Below are positions 1 through 7,856 of a stretch of 11,301 nucleotides of DNA, in pieces; position 1 is the first letter of the stretch, and every line of letters begins with the position of its first letter. The notes beneath the pieces were generated by a model. The model worked only from the letters and a program-made list of their open reading frames with translations. It made no database searches and was not told where the DNA came from. The position numbers and the translations under genes are program-made. Source of the DNA: Dichomitus squalens LYAD-421 SS1. Taxonomy: Eukaryota > Basidiomycota > Agaricomycetes > Polyporales > Polyporaceae. The DNA lies in the NCBI RefSeq assembly GCF_000275845.1, contig NW_006766991.1:19300-30600 (forward strand), given 5' to 3'.

Positions 1-123
1 ATAATGTTCAAGAATAGTGGTATCAGTGGTGGATGTCCAAGTTCTGCTATGGTACAGGAGAGGAATTTCTCGGAGTCCAGCAAAGAGCGCTATGTATGGC
101 TGCTATTTTGTGCTACAGTGTGA

Positions 124-210
124 GCTTCTGTAGTGTAGTGGTTGAACATGCTGTGTTGGACACTGAAATTGCAGGTTGCTGGTTCAATTCCCTGTGGTGG
201 CATTTTTTTT
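124..210 (+). ncRNA. tRNA-like Pol III unit (tRNA pseudogene or tRNA-derived SINE head)
   Basis: Seen: an A-box match (TAGTGTAGTGG, 131-141), a B-box match (GGTTCAATTCC, 181-191) and a run of eight T (203-210) right after a GGCA end, which is the layout of a Pol III gene with an internal promoter. A 4-bp D stem can be drawn (133-136 with 146-149). The T stem fails in three of five pairs, the acceptor stem pairs only with wobbles and one mismatch, and no clean anticodon stem forms. The A and B boxes resemble those of tRNA-Asp and tRNA-Gln genes. A working tRNA is therefore unlikely; a tRNA pseudogene or the head of a SINE fits better. The repeat array at 321-483 could belong to the same element, but nothing proves this. 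Confidence 0.4.
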
Positions 211-320
211 GCCGCCGCTGCACCCACTAACAAATATTGTACACTTGACCTTGATCAAGAGCAGCTGTCCTTTGATTTACTTCCATGCATATCATCTTTA
301 TTCAATACATCTCACAGTGA

Positions 321-483
321 ACTTGGGCATGAACTTGAACAGGGACTTGGAGGACTTGGCCAAGTACCTGGTACTTGACCAAGTCGACCCACCCGACTTG
401 GCCAAGTCCATTGGACTTGGGGTACTTGAGGTACTTGGGATACTTGAGGTACTTGGCCAAGTACCCCAAGTACCTGTACAAGT
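321..483. repeat. ACTTG/CAAGT pentamer array with nested palindromes
   Basis: Seventeen copies of the pentamer fall in 163 bp: eleven as ACTTG and six as its complement CAAGT, mostly spaced 9-12 bp. Three sites are perfect palindromes centred on GGCC: ACTTGGCCAAGT (354-365), GACTTGGCCAAGTC (395-408) and GTACTTGGCCAAGTAC (449-464). The right half (about 413-485) can fold back as an imperfect hairpin around the last of these. Open frames cross the array on both strands, but they encode only Leu/Val/Pro/Gln/Lys/Tyr repeats forced by the DNA period and are not taken as genes. It may be a lineage-specific dispersed repeat or a multimerised protein-binding site; the sequence does not decide. Confidence 0.8.
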
Positions 484-559
484 CCGTGACGTTTTCCTGA
501 TGCGTAACACTGCAATCTGCAGCGTGTTTAGCTACACTCTTGTACTGCATCATAAGTGA

Positions 560-1320
560 TTCCCTATTGATTTCCAGCTGGCGCAAGCGAAGATCCGGCA
601 CCCGGAAACCGTGCAAATTCCCATGTTTTACAGGTGTAAATCCCGCCCCGGCCTTCTGACCCGCTGTCTAACCGAGGTTTTTCTCCTGTCTGAGACCACG
701 CCAGATTGACCGTGGAAAGCCGTCATCTTGACGCGCTTTTTGCTCGTCCATAAACCGGTGTTCGACCAGGGTTTTCTGCTCCATTTCCTTGGCCGGACCG
801 CACTATTTCCTCGGTTTTCCCCTGTGGGTTTTGCACAGTCCCGGGCGCCATAGTGTGAAGGGTAGAGGTGTGGCTGGGTCATTGTATCGTGTCAAGAAAT
901 TGGAGGGCGCATCAGAAGAGCTCGATGAGTGTTAGAAGGAGAGATTGAGAGAGTCAGAGACTTTGTGGACCTCGAGTAGGGGTTCGAGAGCAAGCTGCGA
1001 GACACGCGCCGCCGCTGCCGCTGCCGCCGAAGCGCGTCGGCCGCGTGATGGCGTGCAACACAGTGCCTTCCCGGTTTGGACAGTCTTCAGGACGTCCATC
1101 AAGGCTGCCGTCCGCCCTACCATCCTGTCCTCCGCAAAGGTTCTGGAGGAGCGGTCTCACCGGATGTCGATTCTAGTGGTAATAAGAAGATATATGGTGA
1201 GCACAATATGCTCGCGCTAGACACAGACGCAGGAAAGCGCACTGAGGTACGTTTTCTGCTCATCATTGTGTGCACAATTGCTATACGTATACGTGCACAC
1301 ACACTGAATTCATCCTCCTT
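560..1320. other. No supported gene; short GGTTTT tracts, a GCC/GCT run and one coding-like stretch
   Basis: Between 670 and 840 several GGTTTT-type tracts recur on the plus strand without a strict period. A short GCC/GCT-rich run lies at about 1008-1030. From about 1076 to 1245 the plus strand has a protein-like frame containing GNKKIYGEHNMLALDTDAGK, followed by a GTACGT that could be a splice donor, but there is no start context, no domain and no clear partner exon. Nothing here is called as a gene. Confidence 0.4.
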
Positions 1321-1743
1321 GCCCTCTTGAGATCCCTCTGTTCCCTCCTCGGTCTGCTCCAGTCTCGTTTCAGGTCAAGAACAGGCATAACCGCCCAAAT
1401 GCGGCGCGGCCATGGTGAGGCGGACTCGATCCAGTGAATTGCTGATGCAGCTGCCCAGACACGCACCGTCGCAGTCGATCATCTCGACCCGATCGCACGA
1501 GATGAGAAGCCTTGGCGTAGAGAAGGATGGGCGATCTGTGGTCGAACTCGGCTGACCACTTAGTCCCCCCGAAGCCGAACCGAGTACGGACGTGTCGATG
1601 TTCGCCATCGATCACCGCCAGCCTCTGTCCTTCTGGCCCATAAAAACCCTCCTCCAATCCTCACCTCTCTCTCCTTAGAATCCCCATCTTCTCTTACTTC
1701 TCTCAATGCTCTAGGTGCGCCGGCGACTCGCACCAGCCACTTG
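1321..1743. other. No supported gene; small open frames on both strands
   Basis: On the plus strand an ATG at 1412 opens a 47-codon frame ending at a TGA at 1553-1555; it reads like protein but has no recognisable motif. The minus strand has a competing 77-codon frame (1375-1608) with four cysteines in its C-terminal half and no family likeness. Both cannot easily be real, and either could be a leader ORF or chance. The right part of the stretch looks like a promoter and is listed separately. Confidence 0.35.
1638..1716 (+). promoter_or_regulatory. Possible plus-strand core promoter: TATA-like box and CT-rich tract
   Basis: CATAAAAA lies at 1640-1647 and is followed by a strongly pyrimidine-rich tract to about 1710. 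Fungal genes often start transcription in or after such CT-rich tracts. It sits just before the coding-like chain that begins near 1744, which is the main reason for the call. No transcript evidence is available. Confidence 0.3.
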
Positions 1744-3360
1744 ATGTTGGGTCGCTGGCCGTACGCTCCGCTGCGAGAGATGTAAAGTCGGGTTCATTCT
1801 CGCCGCCTCAGGGTAACATCATACGGGCACCTCCTCACGACGCTGTACGCCGCATCCCGCGTCTACCATCTCGCCCCATACTGATTTTCTGCTCCCAGTC
1901 AACGTCGGCGGTGCCCAGCAATCCTTGTTCCTTATGGCTGATCCACAACCATGTACGATCCATATTATCTCCACATGGGTCGACTCGTACTCACGTTACC
2001 ACCGTCACAGTACGCTTTGCGCATCGAGGTGTCAGCCGCCCGTCGATGGTCAGTCCACCAGGTGGCGATCGACGTTCGCGCCGCGTCCTACTCGGGCTCG
2101 TTCTCACCCCTGCCACCAAACACCGTGGCGGCAGGAAATGGTAGGCGAGCCAACGCCTTTCCGGTAATGTTGCCTGTCAGGGATGGGCGACTCGGATTGT
2201 GTGGAGTGGATGCGTCGCATTGCAAGGCTGAGCCTCGGACCGGTGAGTCCCAACACGCTCATGCATTGTTTCGCAAGAAGTTGATGTGGTATCATATACT
2301 GTAGCGTTCACCGGTATCCCCAGGACCTTGTCGGCCGTCATCGTGAATTCAGGTGCGTATTCCTATCTTTTGTCTGCGCTAATGGCTCCGTTGTGTTTCA
2401 GTGTTGGGACGCGGCTAGGAGGCGCATTTTGGAGGGCCAAGTATGCCTCTAGCTCTTGTACTATCCGATCACGTCTCGCAAGGCTTTTGAGATTTGGAAA
2501 ATATGTCCCGGTCTGGCCGAAGTGAGACGTTTGCGGAAGCCAAGGACAGGACTTCCGCCCTGTGTGGCCGTTTTCCAGGACAATCACGACTATCTGGTAC
2601 AGAAGGCCAAGCACGCAAGTGTATTCACCAGGGTGCATACGGCCCCCTTCTGAATGAGGTAGCGACCCAGTGCATGGAGTTGGTGGGGAGTGCTAGAGGT
2701 GGATCTGATATAGTTGCGAGTACCCGGCCGTTTTCGATCACGCCTGGCTCACGATATCGGACGATGATCCACTTCTTAATACAGCCGGGCAATCCGGGGT
2801 TGTGTAGCCATCGCACAACAATGATCAGTTCGTTATCTACCGTCCTGTTCGCTGACCCCGTAGCTCGACGCAAACGATGCCCTATCTGCATGGCTGGTAC
2901 AAGCCTATGAACATCACCCATAAGTAGTTATATATGCACGAGTGACCTTGCCCTCCTCCCACAGGTACGACTGTGTGGTGGACGCGCGCGGACAGCCTGT
3001 AGTCGTGACAGCATATAGCCCATGTAGGTGCTGCCCTGATGATAACCTACATTGCGTTATGCATGTGAAAGTGTGAGTTTGGACAGCTAGCACTGTACTC
3101 AGCGGCATATCTTCGCGAGCATGTGGCGGCCTACCTTGGATGAGGTTGTTGACTACATTGACGAAGCATCACTAGCCTTTCGTTTATGCCAGCCAACCTG
3201 AACTATGAAATCACAGTGGAGCGGACCCGCAAGTCTTTGCGCCGCAGAGCGCAACGATGCAGGGTGCGAACATGTTCATACTGCTCCTATGTAGGTATAG
3301 TTGTTGATCGATGATGTTCTCGCAGACTTCGACAAGAGTGTGCCTAATAGCAGTGGGATA
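1744..3360 (+). CDS. Unrecognised plus-strand coding region: very intron-rich gene or decayed gene
   Basis: I do not recognise the product and offer no function. Coding-like segments follow one another on the plus strand: 1744-1782 (MLGRWPYAPLREM), 1813-1881, about 1898-1974, 1975-2240, 2402-2440 (CWDAARRRILEGQ), 2483 to about 2600 (AFEIWKICPGLAEVRRL), 2721-2804 (YPAVFDHAWLTISDDDPLLN), 2966-3070 (YDCVVDARGQPVVVTAYSP) and 3103-3260 (RPTLDEVVDYIDEASLAF). Most ends coincide with GT...AG pairs, the best being 2353-2401 (GTGCGT, CTAAT branch site, TTTCAG), about 2242-2303 (GTGAGT) and 3182-3216 (CTGAAC branch site). Several of the gaps would be introns of only 30-42 nt, shorter than in the neighbouring genes, and at least two joins (near 2800 and 2925) give no clean frame. 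Real micro-introns and the frameshifts and stops of a dead gene would look alike here. Start and end are approximate. Confidence 0.35.
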
Positions 3361-3699
3361 GCCAGAAGGGGGATTGTTGTCCATGACGTGGGTGTGAAAG
3401 CTGAGTGAGACTAATGCACTGCAGCGGAGAGCGTAGCACTGTAGACGAAGGAGACATTATTTAGCAGCCTTGGAGTATCCACGCATTGGTACAGCAATGA
3501 CGTCAAGCTGCAACACAAGAGCAATTCAGGATCTCAACCGATCGCCTAGCCGCGATCTAACACCGACAGGCTGCAAGATCAAAGGTGTATGTGGACACTG
3601 TGCCTTGTCCGCATATACGGTCGGAACAATGTCTTATACTCGTATGCGAAAGCTAAACAGGATATTCAAGCGAATTGTCGGCGAAGCTCAACTCCGAGC
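3361..3699. other. Spacer downstream of eIF5; nothing coding supported
   Basis: This stretch lies between the end of the unrecognised plus-strand region and the eIF5 stop codon, so on the minus strand its right part should be eIF5 3' UTR. It contains one perfect 8-bp CRE/ATF palindrome, TGACGTCA, at 3498-3505, whose role is unknown. A 91-codon plus-strand frame (3470-3745) runs across the eIF5 last exon and is a shadow. Confidence 0.5.
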
Positions 3700-5085
3700 C
3701 TACTCATCATCTTCGTCGCTGTCGTCGGCTTCATCAAGCCACTAGCATAGAAGTCAGCACAACGGGTTTGAGTGACACCGAAGAGGGGAAAGACTGACCT
3801 TCAGGAAGGGCTCGCTAGCCTTGCGGACCTTCTTGCTCGTGTCGCGATCTACATACTTCTTGCTCACGTGCGTGCCCCATTGCTTCACAACCTCCTCGTC
3901 CAGGACATCGACCTGGTAGAACGCCATGAGAATCTTGGGCACGACGGGTATGAGGTCCGGATGCTCGATGCCAACAAGGCGCTCGATACCGCCCAGAAGA
4001 GACTTCTGGTGCTTCTCGGAGGTCACCATCTACAACGACATGTCAACGTCGTCACAGAGACCGCTACGAAAGTCAGGCAACGCACCTTTACGAAGAGGGG
4101 TGCATACTTCTCAATCTCAGCAACAACATTCTCAGTGAACAACGTCTGCGCGATGACCGTAAGACTGTTGTGTTTCTTCGCGATACCGAACTCGTCCGCC
4201 TTCTTGTAGATCTCGACGGCGCCCGCGTCACGATTCTCCTCAATCCAGTGGCCGAGCTGCGCGTAAGGGCTGTCCGCGTCTTCCTCGCTGTCGTCGTCAC
4301 CACCAACGGCGAGCGCCACGCTGGCCATCGACGCCTCGACGGCCTTCAGGCGCGCCTTCACCGCCTCCGGAGACGTGTCCTGCGACCAGTCCTCCTTCGC
4401 GATCGCGGACTCGTCGTTGAGCTTGGCCGCATCCGCCTTGATGCGCTTCGTGAGCTCGTCGTCGCTCTCGGCCCCAACGTCATCTTCAACGTCTCCGTTC
4501 TCAGGCGCCGTAGCGTGCGTGCCGTTCGGGGTCGGGCTGTCGCCGCTCCCCTTCTTCGACTTGCTCTTCTTCGGGTTCTTCGGTGGATTCTTGACGATGA
4601 ACGTCGTGAGCTTGTGACGCATGTCAACGCCGGTGCGCTCGCCACACGCCTTGCAGTCCCGAATGATCTCCTCAGTCTTGGTGATAATCAGATCAGTCTC
4701 CGGGTTCTTGCACGCCTTGCACAGCACGAACTTCTCGATGAAGACGTCGAGAAGCTCGCGCAGCTTCGTTGCATCGTGCGCCCCATTGACTATGTACCGG
4801 TCGTTCTTCTCGTCGAACGACGTCTGCGCACCAAGTTCACAACCGAAGAACTTGGTCGGGTAGGTGGGGGGTCGGCTGAGCGCACGAGCCACGTCGGACA
4901 TGTTCGGGAGGACTGTCTTGATACCGTTCCCCTTGCCCTCGATCTTCGTGGTCAAGACAGGCATGCTGCACGCAGGGATTGCTCAGGACAGAGGACTCGC
5001 AAGCTGGATAGTTGGGTACTCACCGGTAGCGGTAGAACTTGTCGTCGACATCACGACGAATGTTAACAACACCAGCGGAAGCCAT
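3700..5085 (-). CDS. TIF5: Eukaryotic translation initiation factor 5 (eIF5), 4 exons, 404 aa
   Basis: eIF5 is the GTPase-activating protein of eIF2 in the cytosolic 43S/48S pre-initiation complex: it triggers GTP hydrolysis by eIF2 and its C-terminal domain bridges eIF2-beta, eIF3c and eIF1. Exons (minus strand): 5085-5024, 4965-4086, 4029-3799, 3741-3700; introns of 58, 56 and 57 nt, all GT-AG, and every junction keeps frame. The N-terminal domain has [10 protein letters not shown], whose R19 matches the yeast Arg15 GAP finger, then GNGIKT and the family signature [16 protein letters not shown]4 zinc finger follows (C103, C106, C125, C128). A Lys/Ser- and Asp/Glu-rich linker spans about 145-210 and 242-252. 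The W2/HEAT domain fills about 250-404 and ends in the two acidic-aromatic boxes ([28 protein letters not shown]). Length equals yeast Tif5 (405 aa) almost exactly. The start ATG at 5085 gives the short N-terminus typical of the family. A 298-codon open frame on the opposite strand is a GC-rich shadow. Confidence 0.96.
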
Positions 5086-5568
5086 ACTGGGCAATAATTA
5101 ACGCTGTATAAGGGCGGGCGAGGTCAGAAGGGCGGCAAGGCAAGGGGGGAAGCAAACTGACAGTACTGAGTAAATTGGGATGAAGCTGTCTTTTGTGTGT
5201 CGGTTGAGTGATTGGAGGTCGAAGCATGAATCCTCTGCTTGCACAGAAGATGTAGGTCGCGGTAAAAGAGTAGGACGAAATGGTGGACAACAGGACGGCA
5301 ATCGAATGCGCGGGGCGATGAGCGAGGTGGTGGACGGGATGCAGGCTTGTTTCCCGCTCGGGGCCCATTTTACGGCCCTCGGAAACTCCCGCTCACACTT
5401 ATGTAAGCACTCGCTGAGTAAACGTGCGTGCAGCTTTGTGCCGGCCGCGTCTGCAGCCTCAGTTGGCCACGCGAATACGGCCGTGCCAAGGAGGTACGAG
5501 TCTAGCCCGTGAGCTATACTAAGCCCACATACTCACACAGGAGAGCGTCATACGGGTAGGCTATCGAA
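5086..5568 (-). promoter_or_regulatory. eIF5 upstream region / Dnmt2 3' flank
   Basis: No gene is seen in this 483-bp stretch. In the eIF5 sense it holds a CCAAT box (within CCAATCACTC) about 120 bp before the ATG, then a pyrimidine-rich tract close to the start, as is common in strongly expressed fungal housekeeping genes. CTTATACAG lies about 20 bp before the ATG, too near to serve as a normal TATA box. The right end must contain the Dnmt2 3' UTR and polyadenylation region; no clear signal stands out. Confidence 0.4.
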
Positions 5569-7856
5569 TCACTCAAAGAGATAATTTATTAGCTCAGTGA
5601 CGACGCGCACATTCACGCTATTCCCGATTAGTCTGTACTTGGTCTTCGTCGAGATATCCTCAGGCCACACAAATCTACGACGGCCCTGCCCATCGCTGTT
5701 CGGGGGTAGGAAGGCAAAGAGGCGCAAGAGCTCTGTGGGAGAGAAATAGCGCAACTTTAGCGGCTCCAGTAGCCGGACCGCAGCGTCATCTCCGGCACGC
5801 TGAGCCTCAAGAAACGCGTCGAACGTCCGTGTGGTCTGCAGCGAGAAGAAATCGGCATGGGAGCCCGTCTCCGAGGTAGGATTCGGGGGATGACTCACAT
5901 CAAGATCTTCATTCATTTGCAACACGGATCCGGCGCGTTCCGCGAGCTTGGTGTAGCCTGTCCAACCTCACCTCAGAACAATATCGGGAATGGGTCGGAT
6001 TCAGCAGGCAAATGCACAGTACAAAGTACTCCAGCTACACTTCAGTCGTGGTGAGATAGCACGCACACTGCGTTCTGCTCCAGTCAAACACCGGGCTGGA
6101 TAGACACATCCGGCGCGTCACTGCATACGCGGACGAGATCTAGGTGCGAACACTCGTCGCTTGGCGACTAGGTAGTAAGAGAGAAATTTACGTGTAATGC
6201 AATATCCACTCCTAGCAACATTGCATCATGAGGCGTCCCCAGAAGTGGCAAGTATATGAAGTTCCATATGACCACTAACCGATCGCCTTCTCAGTAGGCA
6301 GAGGCTCAATCTGTGAGGCCGCTATGTCACCGAGGCGACTGTGAGATGAATACATCGCACAGGTAATGAATGCCCTAACCACGGAGGTAAAATATGCCGT
6401 CTCGGAGGCATGACACGGACTCCACAGATTTGGTGAGCGACCTTGCGTCGTATGGCCCCGGGATCAGTAAAAAGCACTCGCATGTAATGCGGAGGCCTCG
6501 GTGCATGTGACGTGCCGGCAAGGATCTGCACTTCAAGCCGCGAATACAAAAAACTCGAGAGCAGTCCACGCGCGCCCAAGACATCATGAAGCGCAACGAA
6601 CGGCACAACGTAGCTCGAGGTCCTACCGAACCATAAACTAAAGCAGGCGTCAGGCTCACCTCGAGTAAAGCAACAAGTCCGTTTATCTGAAGGACGGACG
6701 ATGTCAAACAAGCGTCCCCACTTTTCCAGTACCCTTTGCGGAATTGCATGAGAAGGCGGGTCGGCGCCCGTGTCTTCATCCAGGTACTCCCGGACCTCCG
6801 CGACCTCGACTTCCGAACTCTCCTCCTCGGACTGCGTTCTCGGGTCAGTCCAGTCGCTGCCGTGTCCCGGGATATGGCGCCAGATTCGATCCGCCGAATC
6901 ATTTGCGTTTGCGAACGCCAAGGGACTCGCCTTGGCGAGGAGATAATATCGGAGTCGCGAGTTTGGGATCCCGAACTGAAGAGGGGTGAGGAGAAGCTCC
7001 ACGGTCGAGTATTTTACCGCGCGTAGGGTGGCTAAGAGCCGTATTCGGGTGCTCGACGTCTGGATGACCACGGCCGATCAGCATTGCAATTCTAGGTCGA
7101 GCGAGACGACACACCTCGAATCCTGCAACATTCTCCACGAGCATGTATTGTGGGTGCTTGCCCATCTGCACGAGTTCCGGGAGTACCTCCTCCATGAGCC
7201 GGATGAACGACTTCGCGCGCGGGTCTTCTGCACCCTTGGCTAGCGGATTCAGCACTGTATACGGCTGGCACGACGGGGACAACAACCACAGAGTAGCGTC
7301 GAGCTCCGCGATGTCTGGAGCGGTCAAAGACGATATGTCGGCCTGTAGATACTAAAGGTAGGTGATGCTCGGACCGGCTCGAGAAAGGGATCAGCGAGCG
7401 ACCTTTTGCACCACGACATGTGAGTGGTTCGCAGAGTACACGCGACATGCGGCTTGGTCCCAGTCAAACGCGTGTACGATAGACCCATCGAGATTGCTCT
7501 GGGCGAGGGCGCAGTGCAGACCGCCTGCGCAAACTATCAGGTCATTGCGAAGGCGCGACGAGCGAGAACGCGAATTTTCGCACCCGGCCGGATTGAGATT
7601 GACCGCGACCGCGCAGTCGATCCAGTCAGCAGCAAAGGAATCGGGATGTGAGCGGAAGACTCGCGTACGTCACGGCGGTCAGTGCGTTGCCCCCAGGAAA
7701 AGACTGCTTGCGGGTTGGATTGTCTCTCTGCTGCTTCGCCAGATCTTGCGGTCGCGGTCAGATCGCGCGGGTGACCAGAGGCAGAAATCCATGTTCCACG
7801 AGAGCAAGGTACCACTCACCTATCCCGGAGTAAAATTCGAGGGCTCCCAAGGTCAT
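5569..7856 (-). CDS. TRDMT1/DNMT2: Dnmt2/TRDMT1-family tRNA(Asp) cytosine-38 C5-methyltransferase, 6 exons, 370 aa
   Basis: Dnmt2 enzymes use S-adenosylmethionine to methylate C38 in the anticodon loop of tRNA-Asp. Exons (minus strand): 7856-7820, 7524-7403, 7342-7115, 7059-6660, 5957-5899, 5835-5569; the introns are GT-AG and all junctions keep frame. Intron sizes are 295, 60, 55, 702 and 63 nt. Motif I is ALEFYSGIGGLHCAL, split by intron 1. Motif II is AFDWD (31-35). Motif IV is LLSPSCQPYT with catalytic C78. Motif VI is VENVAGFE (122-129). Motif VIII is LTPLQFGIPNSRLRYYLLAK (153-172). The Dnmt2 hallmark CFT box is CCFTRGYTKLAERAGSVLQ (258-276), split by intron 4. Motif IX/X is KTKYRLIGNSVNVRVVTELI. 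Motif IV has Pro-Ser-Cys where most homologues have Pro-Pro-Cys; S. pombe Pmt1, an active tRNA-Asp methyltransferase, is known for the same feature. The ATG at 7856 has an in-frame TAG upstream and gives the family's short N-terminus. All catalytic motifs are present, so the gene looks functional. Intron 5 is a multiple of three and has no stop, so it could be retained (21 extra residues), but the family length favours splicing. Confidence 0.94.
5836..5898 (-). other. Dnmt2 intron 5, 63 nt, in frame and without a stop
   Basis: GTGAGT donor, TTCTTCTCGCTGCAG acceptor. Removing it leaves about 31 residues between GSVLQ and LKLRYFSP, close to the human spacing (about 28); keeping it gives 52. It is therefore modelled as an intron. 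Confidence 0.7.
5958..6659 (-). other. Dnmt2 intron 4, unusually long (702 nt)
   Basis: The flanking exons are fixed by the CFT box: CCFTR ends at 6661 and GYTKLAERAGSV resumes at 5957. The donor is G|GTGAGC and the acceptor is TTGGACAG. No coding exon is missing from the conserved motif, so the whole 702 nt must be removed (or further split) in a functional transcript. The exon 4 frame reads through the first 338 nt of the intron without a stop, which would mislead an ORF-based gene caller into ending the protein near 6322. No terminal inverted repeats or transposase fragments are visible. One segment resembles exon 2 of the same gene and is listed separately. Confidence 0.85.
6060..6135 (-). 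pseudogene. Degenerate copy of Dnmt2 exon 2 (motif II) inside intron 4
   Basis: In plus-strand coordinates CCAGTCAAAC at 6080-6089 is identical to 7460-7469 in exon 2, and after 9 versus 8 unmatched bases GATAGACACATC (6099-6110) matches 7478-7489 in 11 of 12 positions. Read on the minus strand the copy gives VFDW where exon 2 has AFDWD, but the frame around it is broken by a 1-nt indel and a TGA. Weaker likeness extends on both sides, with a gap of about 17 nt relative to exon 2. It is too damaged to be an alternative exon. Alignment was done by eye. Confidence 0.5.
7525..7819 (-). other. Dnmt2 intron 1, long (295 nt)
   Basis: It splits motif I between SGIG and GLHCAL: donor G|GTGAGTGG at 7819, acceptor GTTTGCGCAG ending at 7525, with a CTGAT branch-site candidate about 12 nt before the acceptor. 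The two sides join directly in every Dnmt2 that I know, so no extra exon is needed. The intron contains the 13-bp inverted repeat listed next. Confidence 0.85.
7600..7760. repeat. 161-bp segment bounded by a perfect 13-bp inverted repeat, in Dnmt2 intron 1
   Basis: TGACCGCGACCGC at 7600-7612 and its exact complement GCGGTCGCGGTCA at 7748-7760 enclose 135 nt. The trinucleotide GAT stands directly outside both ends (7597-7599 and 7761-7763). This fits a small non-autonomous element with a 3-bp target duplication, or simply an intron hairpin that brings the splice sites together. A 3-bp match is weak evidence, and the internal part has no coding content. Confidence 0.4.

Noticed and set aside
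302..616. Open frames crossing the ACTTG/CAAGT array on both strands
   Set aside because: The repeated peptides come from the DNA repeat itself, occur in several frames and have no flanking gene structure.
4170..5066. 298-codon plus-strand open frame
   Set aside because: It is the complement of eIF5 exon 2 and runs across an eIF5 intron; the Arg/Leu/Val-rich composition is typical of a shadow frame.
6210..6245. AATGTTGC match on the minus strand resembling the ENVAGFE codons of exon 3
   Set aside because: Only eight contiguous bases match, and the order relative to the motif II copy is reversed; this is chance level.
6322..6659. Continuation of Dnmt2 exon 4 as a C-terminal extension ending near 6322
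   Set aside because: The Dnmt2 CFT box and motifs IX/X resume at 5957, so this stretch is intron 4 sequence that happens to lack stops.
5569..7856. DNA cytosine methyltransferase (DIM-2, RID/Masc1 or Dnmt1 type) as an alternative identity
   Set aside because: The CFT box, the short N-terminus, the absence of BAH or RFD domains and the 370-aa length all fit Dnmt2 rather than the DNA-directed families.
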